Of a stretch of DNA of 64,000 nt, positions 31,894-41,689 are shown piece by piece. Numbering within the stretch: the first letter of the stretch is position 1; each line of letters begins with the position of its first letter. A program made the position numbers and the translations under genes. The stretch comes from Solenopsis invicta (Eukaryota > Arthropoda > Insecta > Hymenoptera > Formicidae), in NCBI RefSeq assembly GCF_016802725.1, contig NC_052665.1, forward strand, positions 23,812,501 through 23,876,500. The letters run 5' to 3'. The notes beneath the pieces were generated by a model. The model made no database searches and was not told where the DNA came from. It worked only from the letters and a program-made list of their open reading frames with translations.

Positions 31894-34800
31894 CGCGCGT
31901 GCGCGTGCGCGTGTGCGTGTGTGTGTGGAACGCTGTTCCACATAAAATTTTATATTTTTATGTGGAAATAACAATTTGTATTGTTATTTAATTTTATACA
32001 TAAATGAAATGTTTAATTCAAATTTAATCTTTTTTTAATCCTTTTTAACGAAAAGGATACAAAAAATATTTTTTGTAAATTAAACATTTATTACATTTAC
32101 ATTAATGTATTCTGTTTTAATAAATCTATCTGGTTTCCGATTGGGTTCTTATTTTCAATCGATTTTAATACTATATTTTCGGTGCAGAAATCCCGATCGA
32201 TTCGGATTACTTTTTTTTTTAATCGGTTTTAATCGTACATTTTCGGCAGGGCTGTATAACAAATATGATACAACTGTTATGTAACTGTTATTTTTCTTAT
32301 GAGTGGGAAATTACAACTAACATGGACATTACATGTAACGCGCATGTTATCCCACACAACACATGGACGTCCTTCGGACATCCTATTTATGTCCTCAAAT
32401 GTCCTGTTTATGTCGCTGTATTTCGGACATCCTGCGGATGTCCGAAGAACGTATTCTGGACGTCCCGTTATATATGACTGCGATCTTTTAATTGCAGACT
32501 CAATAAAGAGAATAATACAATAATACATTAATGCATTTATCATAATTGCATTCGGGGACATATCCAGAAATTGTGTTGATTTAATTTCTGCATGTGTCTC
32601 TTTATGTCCAGAGGACGTCCGTTGTATATCCAGAGGACGTTCGTTGTATATCCAGAGGACGTCCGTTGTATATCCAGAGGACATTTTTTCTATATGTCCC
32701 GATTTTATTATTTCATGTGTAATTGTTTTCCCAGATGGCATAAAATATTTATAAAATATGTACTAAATATTTATAATATTTATTTTAATATTTTATAAAC
32801 ATTTATCATAACATTTAATAAATGTTTTTATGGTTTTAGATTTGACAGATCATAAATATTTATCATAAACATTTTTCATAAATATTATAGAAATATTTCC
32901 TACGTATTTTATATACATGATGGAAAAAGATTATAAAACTCTTTATTCAAAATATTGTTAAAATATTTATTAAATATTTTTTAAAATATTTATTAAATAT
33001 TTTTTAAAATATTTATGATAAATATTTATTAATATTTATTATAAATATTGTGTGCTATCTTGGGAGGTTATATATGTATATATATATATATTTATTTATT
33101 TATTATATATTTTTGTATTACAATAATTTTTTTATATATTCTTTAAATAATCATTATAATAAATAATAAATTCAATTTTGTCCACATTGCGTTATAATTG
33201 TGTGAATATTATTACAATGTTGAGCGAGACCGTACTATACTTTAATTCTAAGGTCGCTATTATAGAGAGTATAGATTGTGCGCCGGGGGAACGACAGTGA
33301 CGCAACGATGCGCTCGAGTTCCCCCACGTGATCACTATAAGCTACACGAAGCATGGTCGTTTCTCCGTGAACACTGTATGTTTACTCGTTTACCTCTGCA
33401 ACGTTCTTGCGGCGCGTGGCTTATTTTAGGCCTTTATTCGTTATTGAGTGTGTTGAGTATTAAATTTGTGTTCGGTACGGCTTCTATACAGTGGCTTTCC
33501 TTATTTTTCTTGACTTGTCCTGTCGTATATGCTGTGCCAGTTTTATAAACAGAGAAACGAGGATATTAACCTCTCGCAGCAAAGAATATATCGTAGGTAA
33601 GACAAAAAATCGTAATTGTAAATCGCATCCCATAGCACAGACCTCCTAACAATGTTCGTAAAACATCCTTTGGATAAAGTGTGCTGTTTGGAATGTACAT
33701 AATACAACCTAACCTATATTGAACCCACGTTAATTTTCATGTGCAAATGTTGGCGATGGCAATTTACTGTACACATGTTATTATGGTGTTTGGAAAAATG
33801 ACCTTTTTACTAAAGAAAAGTTGAGTTTAATCAAAAGGATAGAAATTATTTATTTTTAAACTAAACAGAATTAGCTGTTTAAACCAAAATGTGTGAATGT
33901 AGTGCAGGGAAAGTAATCACCTGTAAAAGTTTAATAATAAATTATTGTTACCTTTTTGTTTAAATTCAACCACTATTACGTAAATAACTCAGTTATACAA
34001 ATTATGTTTGAAAACTATCCTTACAATTATTAATGCTTAGGAGTGAAAAATTTTCATATCAACTGCTTGCAATTAAAAATGTATTTTCTGTCTTAATTTC
34101 TTATTCTTCTCTTTTGTTAAGCCTCGACACAAATTTCTATTTCTTTTTACACTTCCCAGGTAGCACAGAGAATTCAAAAAGAATTTTTAAGAAATTCAGG
34201 TTTATGTCATCAATTCTGAGTTCATTTTGAGATGCAAAAAGAATTCTTTCTCTGAAAAGTCAGAAAAATAATTCTTTTTGCATCTTAAAACAAATTCATA
34301 ATTGATGACATAAATCTGAATTCTTTTTCAATTCTGTATGCTATTAGGGTTAACTTTTATTGTTACATATTGAATATTATTATGCTTGCATCCATAATTG
34401 TATTTATAATGTTACAATTGTAAATTGGAAAAAAATTAAAGTTTATGCATATTATACACTCGGTGATTCAGATCATCTGTATGAGCCAGCATATGCAAAT
34501 AATCATAAACCTTTAAGACAATTTGTCTTTTACGATAAATAAAGTACACTATATATTGGATGACCTGAACAAATTATGAGTAGTTCCTATAATTATCTAA
34601 AAAAATTTGTCCTATACGAAAATGAACTTTAAAGCATCATTGTCATGAAAGAAAAAGAAATTAAAATAAACTTATAATGGATTTTCATTATCAATTAATT
34701 CGAGTCAGTAAACTTTAATATATTGAAAATATTTATGATTCGAATTGACCAATACTGAAATTCAACAATAATTTTCCTCTACACGAATTAAAACCAAACT

Positions 34801-37800
34801 GTTCATTTCTTAAAGTTTTAAATTATAGTATTCTTAGTAGTTTTTTAATTACAGCATATGCATTTATTTCTCTAAAATTATATCTTGAAGCATATTTTTA
34901 TAACTTATTCTGATCAAAAGTTATTTCAATGAAGTAAATATTTTTTAACAGAATTGCATTCGATATTTTAATTGAAATAATTTTGTCATCCATCAAGGAA
35001 ATATAGATTTATTTGAAGTAATAATTTATTTAATGTTAATTTATTTAATGTAAATTTTTTATTCTTAAATATTTAGATTTAAATAAATGTTTAGAAGATA
35101 CTATTGGAATAAATTATTTACATTATTTAAATATATTCAAATATATATTCCTAATCTAAGTAATTTTTTCTCAATTATATTATGAAATCAAATTAAATAT
35201 ATACGAAACGTTTAACTTAAAGATTTATTAATATACAATTACTTTTACGATTAAAAAATATACGTCAATTTTTAAATTGGCAGGTTTACAGACGGCAAGT
35301 TCTTCATACGCAAACGTTATATTGACTGTCACGTTCACAAAAACGTTATTTGAATTGAAATAGATTTTGTCACCAATTATTTTCTTCTGAAGTAAAATAC
35401 GGAATCATGCCTAAATTAAAGAAACAAAAATTTTATAGTCGTCGGCATCGAGGCCGACTTATAAAAGAAATGTTACAGGACATTGAACTTGGTGGTAACT
35501 ATAAAGAATCAGAAAATTTATCTGAAACGAGAATGTCAGAGTGTGACAATAATAGTAATGATAGACAGTTGCAAATAAACGAAGACATTCCGTTCAATTA
35601 CAATAAAGCTTGTAATCGGTCAATACAAGAGGAAGTAGAACAAGAAATAGAAGAAGAGCAACAAGAAGTAGAAGAAGAGCAACAAGAAGTAGAAGAAGAG
35701 CAACAAGAAGTAAAAGAAGAGCAACAAGAAGTAGAAGAAGAGCAGGATATGGAACAAGAAGAAGAAACAATCTTACCGAACGAATACGATAGCGAAGATT
35801 CAATGGAATCGGAACGCGATGTTGATAACGAAATAAATATTGGTAGATTGCAGACAAATCTAGTGCAATGGAGTCATGCAAACAATATATGTATATCTGC
35901 CGTAACTAATCTTTTACACGTATTAAGAACCGAAAATTGTATGAAGAGCCTTCCACAAAATGGTCGAACACTTTTAAAAACACCTAGAAAATAGGAAGTT
36001 ATTCAAATGGAACATGGACTGTACTGTCATTTTGGAATAGAAAAGGGCTTGCAGCATATAATTGAACTCAATGATGGCCTCAGGTGTCTACCAGAAGAAG
36101 TACATTTATCTGTTAATATAGATGGACTACCTCTTGCTAAAAGTTCCAAGAGCCAACTATGGCCTATTCTTGGGAGTTTTAGAAATTTTATAAATAAGAG
36201 ACCATTTTTAATTGGAGTCTTTTACGGGTATGGGAAACCACCAGGCATTGAATTATATTTACGAATGTTTATCGAAGAAGCTGAAAACCTAATTCAAAAT
36301 GGCTTTACTTATGCTGGCAAGAACATTCCATTCATAATTGATTGCTTCATATGTGACGCTCCTGCGAGAGCTTATGTTTGCTCTATAAAAAGTCATAGCG
36401 GATTTTATGGGTGTCCAAAATGTGAGACTAAAGGTATCTATCAAGGAAAAGTAGTATTTCCAGAAATGAATGCTTCGTTGCGTACCAAAGAATCATTTAT
36501 CAATCAAACCCAAATTGAACACCATACTGGAGTAAGTCCCTTGTTAAAACTTAACATAGATATGATTTCCCAATTCCCCCACGATTATATGCATTTGGTA
36601 CTACTGGGACAAGTGAAAAAAATGCTGAAATTAATGACCGGAAAATTAAATCCAATGAAACTGGGAACACAACAAGTTCTCGAAATTTCACGTAAACAAC
36701 TTGCATTAAGAACACACATTCCATTAGAATTTGCTCGAAAACCCAGAGCATTAGATGAGCTTGATCGAATGAAGGCAACCGAATATAGAGAATTTCTCTT
36801 GTATACTGGACTAATAGTTCTTCGTAAAGTCGTAAGACAGGACATATATGAGCATTTTCTTAAATTATCAATAGCTATACGTATCTTAGCAACTCCTGAA
36901 ATAGATGTAGAACAAAACAGGTACGCAAAAAATTTATTACAAGAGTATTTTACCGACTTTTTATTATTGTATGGAATAAACAATGCTACATATAATACAC
37001 ATGGATTGTTACATCTGGCTGATGATGCTTTACAATGGGGAGCATTAGACAAATTTTCCGCATTTATTTTCGAAAACTACTTGCAAGAAATCAAGAAAAT
37101 TGTGAGAAAAAGTGATAAACCTCTTCAGCAAATAAGTAACAGAGTTTCTGAATTAAGAAGAAATTGTGTTACCGTTGAAATTATCGATCGCATTAATACC
37201 TATAAATTAAGGAGAGAATGTTACAATGGACTCTTGATAAATGATTGCAGACCGCCGATGTATACAAAGATTCAATTCCAACATTTTACAATTACTACAA
37301 AAGCTCCTAATAACTGCTGCATAATGAAAGATGATAGTATTGTTATGGTAGAAAATATTTGCCATCGTAATAATAGTATTGTCATTATTGGCAAACTTGC
37401 GAAAAATGAAAAATCGTTTTTTAATTCTCCAGCACCATCGACTTGCTTCGGAATAGTACAATTTCCTGGCGAATACAGTTCTTTGAGATCGTTTCCAATT
37501 GAAAATATAAAAAATAAAGGCGTCGTTCTTCCTATTTTTGAACATCGCCACAACAATATCGTAATATTTCCATTGATACACAGTCAGTAATTATCTATTA
37601 ATTATTTAAATATTTCACTATATACATAAATGTCTTCACGATTTTGCATTGTCCATTTTATGGAAGAAAACACTGTAGAAGTTGTGCCAGATTTTTGGAT
37701 TTGTACATCAATGGATACATGTTGCTGGCCCAATACTACTTTCCCCAAGAAAAATGTTGTTCGTAGAACACTTCCCAATAAACATTGGAAGATCTACAAG

Positions 37801-40800
37801 TGCAGAGTCCTCAGCACGTTTGGTACGCAATACAAAATATAACGAAGAATATTTTAAATTAAGTATATAATTAATAAAATTAAATGATAAGTTTGAAATA
37901 TATTACATATTCATTAAAGATTCTATTTCAATTTATATTAAATCATGACTTTAAAAAGCCGATAATTGACTGGATTTTAACATAAAACCAATTTTTTAAA
38001 CGATTTCGATACAGCTCAGTCAAATTTGAAAGACGCCGAAATTTCATCGGATTTTCCATCAAAAAATGTAAAATCTTTGGGAAAACGATTATCTAAACGT
38101 AATCGCAAATATTATAGTAACAGCAATTCATCAGATGAAACAGAGAGCTGTACAAAGAAAAAGGCAACATTCCTGCACAATGCATCGAAGCCAAACTTCA
38201 CAAGTACAAGTGCTACAAGTAATTCGTCAAACGATGAAGAAGAAAAGGAAAATACGCTTCCGAAAAAACCAAACGTACAGTTACCTAAAGCCTTCGCAGT
38301 TACCAACGAAAAAGTTGTAAATGCAAATTGTGAGGCTCCTAGAAAAAAGATTACTTTTTCAGCCACGAAGTCACCACAAAACTACCGCAATAGCGTTATA
38401 GGTAAACATATTAATTTATTACTAAAATTATCAGTTAAAGTAATATTTTAACTTAAATATAAATAATAAAAAATTGTATAAGAACAAAAAATAATAAAAA
38501 ATTGAAAATTGCTATAAAAATCAGATAATTATTTATAAAATATATACGTTTTATAAAATGTACAATCGAGCAAAAATTCTAGGATAGTAAATATCTTTAA
38601 AATAGGCTTTACAAAAAAATTGAAAAAAAATTGTTTAAGACATTAAAAAAATGTATTGACTGGTGATGAGATTGAACTTGGAATTCATATAAATAGACAC
38701 GTTATGATTAGCTTTAAATCTTAAGTGAAAAGGAATAAAACATGAGAAAAGTGTTTAACATTTTCAAGTATTTTAAAACTCACAGTTTAATATTTTCAAG
38801 TATTTTAAAACAACTCGAAATGTGTTATCAACTGACATGATGAGTTAATACATTTTGTAATGTCCAATAACGTTTATTTGAATCTTTTTTAAATATTTTT
38901 GAGATATTTTCCCGTCTCAAATTCTAATCCTTCGAACTGTTAAAGCGCAGATAATTACTTAATATATGTTTCCTCGTTAGATGATGCACAACCAGGATGC
39001 AGCAAGAATATGTATCAAGAAGAACAAAGAATAATATCCTCAATTCCTCGCAAAGAAACATTACTAACAACATCAAACTATATCGGTGAAAGTGGTAAAC
39101 TATTTAATTATTCTGATCCTACATAGAGAACATACTTATTATGAATTTATAATTAATTTACAATTTCTTACAGAATTCGAAAAACTAGTAATACGTGACT
39201 TAATCAAAATAAAATTTGATGTTAAAGAAATACGGGATGTTTTAGTGCCAATAGTACAAGATATTTTAAATAATCCTCAAGAAAACTTTCGCGAAAGGAA
39301 CATCAGGCACGCAAGACAGGAAGAAGAATTGGAAAATATTCTGCCTACATTTCCATTCACAATTATGCAGGATTGGTATGATCTAGAAACGTTGTTGTCT
39401 AATAACACGGTCGCGTGTGAACAACTTGTAAGTGTTCATAAAAAGAAATAAAAATCATAAAAGTATACACAAATGTTAAATTTTAATTATATTTTTCTTG
39501 ATTCTTTAAGGAAAAAATGTTTTCCACTCGAGGTGGAAAAGATGGCAACGATATGATAAGACGAATACTTGGAGCTGTGTTTTCTCCACAACTTTCAGCG
39601 ATGATTTCCTGGCAAGGAAGAAAAAATAATATAAAACTGCAAGGAACTATTGTTGCACGTACGATATTTGGTAAATATCCATATTTTTAATAGTTGATAA
39701 CAAAAGTCGACGATTAATATTATAGAAAACTTACCTTTTCATTTACAGTTATCGTGAAAAAGAAGTTTAAAATGGATGACCGACAGATAGAGCTTACTGT
39801 GATAAATTGGTTCCGCCGTTCATCCGAAAGGATTAAAAAAAATCCAGAAATTAATAATGCTGATTAAAAGTTTCCTCGTCTGGACTAATATTTTATGAGT
39901 CTGTTACATGTCAACAGCCATCCGGATGGTCTGATATATATAAAAGTAGTACCGAATTAAAAAAAAAAACAAGTTTTAGTTTGACCGAAGAAAACTAGAT
40001 TTGAAAATGAAATTTGGAAATTCCTTCCAAATCTTGTTTTCTTCGGTCAAACTAAAACTTGTTATTAAGTCTTTGGTATTAAGATGAAAAGTTTAAGACT
40101 CTGTCTTATTCGCAATATTTGATTAGGCTTACTTTTTTTTAGAATAAGATTTTTTTTTAGATAAAAATGTGATTTATTAAGTATGTATTAAGATAAAAAG
40201 TTTAAGACTCTGTCTTATTCGCAATATTTGATTGGACTGTTTTACTTTTTTTTTAGAATAAGATTTTTTTTTAGATAAAAATGTGATTTATTAAGTATGT
40301 ATTAAGATGAAAAGTTTAAGACTCTGTCTTATTCGCAATATTTGATTGGACTGTTTTACTTTTTTTTTAGAATAAGATTTTTTTTAGATAAAAATGTGAT
40401 TTAACTAATGTGAACGTGAAAAATAGCACGTCGATAATAAGTAAAATGTTACTATTGTTAATTTATTGCTTTGCAATAAAAAAATTAAGATTTTTGAACA
40501 AGAACAAATAATATGTTAAATATTGCAGTATTAAGAGTGAATCGGACGTACAATGCAAAGTTAATTAAATTTCAAAATGTATTTAAATATTTACACTTTA
40601 AATAAACTATATACATATAAAAGTTAAATAGATAAGATTATATTTTTATTTAATAACACATTTTTATAATTATATTTATTCTATTTGTTATTAAAAACAC
40701 AACTATTTGTTACAATATTAGAGAAATCTAATTTTTTGTACAAGTACTTTAAGTATTCAAGATGATTTTATACAAAGTTTTGTTGTCTGTTTAGTTTTCT

Positions 40801-41463
40801 GTAAATAAATTTTGTTTATTTACAGAATTGATCCCCCATAGCAAAAACTTGTCACTGTGATATTACATAGACGTTGCTATGTGACAAGCAATTAGTCACA
40901 ATGATATTACAGTGATGTCATAGTGACATATATGCGATTGTCCGCACAATTTACTTGTGACTTTGTGAGCCTATTGTGATAGGTCACTATATTTTTTGCT
41001 ATGGGGGATCTATGCATCGCAATAAAGCTTTACATAAATTATCTTTAATATTTAAAATACTTAAATACAAAAAATTTATATTTTTCCATTATTTCTTAAT
41101 TATGTCCTAACTGTGTCCGTGTTATGTCCGGTGTGAACATTTTAAGTACGTCCTTAGAACGTACTTAAGGTGGGACATGGGACATCCCTAGTACATCCAT
41201 CGGATGTACACAGGACATCCGATAGTCGTTCTCAGGACGTCCTCAAGTCTTGTACCGGACGTTTGATTTGCGTCCTTCTTACGTACATGTGTTGTGTGGG
41301 ATATTGCGTGTTACTTTCGATTTTATTTTATTAACATTGCCGTTATGTAACTGTGTTTGCTGGGATCATTAGATGACCTATCGTCATCTGAGAGCATTTC
41401 CGGCCCTGGTTCCGGAAGCAAGCCAGGAACCTCGTCAAACTCAAAAGGCCTCATAACAGTCAT
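30170..41463 (-). CDS. Spliced antisense acidic-protein gene of the errantivirus-like element, exon 1 hit by a transposon
   Basis: On the strand opposite to pol and env. Exon 1 starts at ATG 41463 and runs to 41365. The CMC transposon intervenes, then exon 1 resumes at 30809 and ends at 30722. Donor GTGAGT is at 30721-30716, acceptor TTCTTAG ends at 30520, and exon 2 is 30519-30170 (TAG). Removing the transposon and one AT duplication keeps the frame. Coding length is 99+88+350 = 537 nt, 178 residues, without a stop. The protein is strongly acidic (DDDRSS, then DEIEDADDPLEAAIEEIEV, then a Glu run). A 31-codon ORF at 41555-41460 overlaps its start (ATGA) and may be a frameshifted N-terminus. 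No known domain. Sense pol and env are full of stops, this is not. Confidence 0.6.
31034..32251. mobile_element. Nested non-autonomous element with CCCTGCCGAAAATGT ends
   Basis: Inverted ends CCCTGCCGAAAATGT(G)CGATTAAAA and TTTTAATCGTACATTTTCGGCAGGG, flanked by CT on both sides. Subterminal GATTAAAA motifs recur. It contains a (GT)n tract (31829-31926) and a GC-rich insert around 31630-31820. No transposase. Confidence 0.75.
31829..31926. repeat. (GT)n / (GC)n microsatellite
   Basis: About 50 dinucleotide units with a GCGC-rich centre near 31885-31910. Confidence 0.95.
32340..32700 (+). repeat. Left subterminal repeat array of the CMC transposon
   Basis: Many short copies of GGACGTCC, GGACATCC or half-sites (for example GGACGTCCTTCGGACATCC), including a tandem run of GTTGTATATCCAGAGGACGT at about 32612-32690. 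The same motifs recur near the other end. CACTA-type transposases bind such subterminal arrays. Confidence 0.65.
32740..33070. repeat. AT-rich array of AAATATTTAT motifs
   Basis: Dozens of overlapping AAATATTTAT/ATAAATATTT words form a local satellite-like region inside the CMC transposon. Confidence 0.7.
33200..33605 (+). promoter_or_regulatory. Candidate promoter and 5' exon of the CMC transposase gene
   Basis: A GC-richer island in AT-rich sequence, with GGGGGAAC...GTTCCCCC arms (about 33285-33325) and a good donor CGTAG/GTAAGAC near 33597. An acceptor-like TTTTCTTCTGAAG lies about 15 bp before the transposase ATG (35407). The 90-codon ORF inside (33276-33548) shows no domain. Inference only. 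Confidence 0.35.
33610..35400. other. AT-rich interval, probably a 5' intron of the transposase gene
   Basis: No coding sequence is visible. It contains the MITE at 34155-34349. If the donor near 33597 and the acceptor just before 35395 are used, this is one intron. Confidence 0.35.
34155..34349. mobile_element. Foldback MITE with CCC...GGG ends
   Basis: Ends CCCAGGTAGCACAGAGAATTC and GAATTC...CTATTAGGG. The two halves are complementary over most of their length (TTTATGTCATCAATT / AATTGATGACATAAA; GATGCAAAAAGAATT / AATTCTTTTTGCATC). Length 195 bp. No coding. Confidence 0.8.
35407..37590 (+). pseudogene. CMC/EnSpm-like transposase, one nonsense codon
   Basis: One frame of 728 codons is interrupted only by TAG at 35992-35994. 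The N-terminal part (195 codons) is basic then Glu/Gln-rich, with about five EEEQQEV heptads (35645-35755). The C-terminal part (from 36007) has family motifs: VNIDGLPLAKSSKSQLWPI (about 36115), CDAPARAYVCSIKSHSGFYGC with a following C..C (36354-36423), DYMHLVLLGQVKKML (about 36583) and a HGLLHLADD region (about 37004). I recall these as a TNP2-like transposase common in ants. The enzyme would cut at the terminal repeats. A related fragment at 44.1-44.5 kb has a sense codon near the TAG position. Confidence 0.75.
37630..39867 (+). CDS. DUF4806-like protein of the CMC transposon, six exons, intact
   Basis: Exons 37630-37822, 38015-38401, 38981-39094, 39174-39427, 39511-39670 and 39749-39867 (TAA) all join at GT/AG with matching phases (1,1,1,0,1). 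They give 1,227 nt and 408 residues without a stop. The N-terminus (MSSRFCIVHFMEENTVEVVP, W at several positions) and a Ser/Lys-rich middle precede a C-terminal DUF4806-like region: LPTFPFTIMQDWYDLETLL, GGKDGNDMIRRILGAVFSPQL, ISWQGRKNN. Proteins of this layout accompany TNP2-like transposases in insects, as I recall; the biochemical role is unknown (a second transposition or DNA-binding factor is a guess). It starts 40 bp after the transposase stop, same strand. Splice sites were chosen by eye. Confidence 0.75.
39968..40063 (+). repeat. 36-bp-arm hairpin downstream of the DUF4806-like gene
   Basis: AACAAGTTTTAGTTTGACCG... at 39968-40003 is complementary to 40028-40063 with a 24-bp loop. It lies 100 bp after the stop codon. 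Confidence 0.85.
40081..40402. repeat. Three-copy tandem repeat of about 110 bp
   Basis: Units start with AAGATGAAAAGTTTAAGACT (or AAGATAAAAAG) at 40081, 40190 and 40304 and contain TCTTATTCGCAATATTTGATT and T-runs. Confidence 0.9.
40833..41007. mobile_element. MITE with CCCCCATAGCAAAAA ends
   Basis: Inverted ends CCCCCATAGCAAAAA and TTTTTGCTATGGGGG, flanked by AT. The interior has several GTCACTATGAC-like inverted motifs. Length 175 bp. No coding. Confidence 0.85.
41100..41300 (+). repeat. Right subterminal repeat array of the CMC transposon
   Basis: Repeated GGACGTCC, GGACATCC and ACGTCC half-sites. The stretch ACGTACATGTGTTGTGTGGGAT (41283) is the inverted counterpart of ATCCCACACAACACATGG at the left array (32350). 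Confidence 0.65.
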
Positions 41464-41689
41464 AAACTATCGGGAAGAGCAAACCGATCCCATATATTAA
41501 TGGAATATTCCTCTTCAAGGACTGAAATTGCTTCAATATACGGGAGACGAGACATTTTTTTCCCAGACACTCGACAAAAGCGACGAAAAGACTGATAAAC
41601 CGAGTAAAACATAAAGACGGCACAGCCAATGCCAAGAAAAAAATCCGCTGAATAAAATACGATAATATGTAACCGAATGATTACAGGTT

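Larger units (their letters stand above)
30812..41364 (+). mobile_element. CMC/EnSpm-like DNA transposon, 10.5 kb, TSD AT
   Basis: Terminal inverted repeats CCCAGCAAACACAG and CTGTGTTTGCTGGG. The 2-bp AT duplication (30810-30811, 41365-41366) is supported because its removal restores the interrupted antisense ORF. The element carries a transposase gene (35407-37590), a 6-exon DUF4806-like gene (37630-39867), subterminal arrays of GGACRTCC-type motifs at both ends, and three nested non-autonomous elements. Superfamily is inferred from the transposase. Confidence 0.85.

Noticed and set aside
31768..31974. ORF across the GT microsatellite
   Set aside because: Arg-Ala and Thr-His repeats come from the dinucleotide tract.
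33276..33548. 90-codon ORF in the GC-rich island of the CMC element
   Set aside because: No domain or homology pattern; the region is better explained as promoter and 5' exon.
40081..40402. CRISPR-like spaced repeats
   Set aside because: Units are contiguous, about 110 bp long, in a eukaryotic transposon; no unique spacers.
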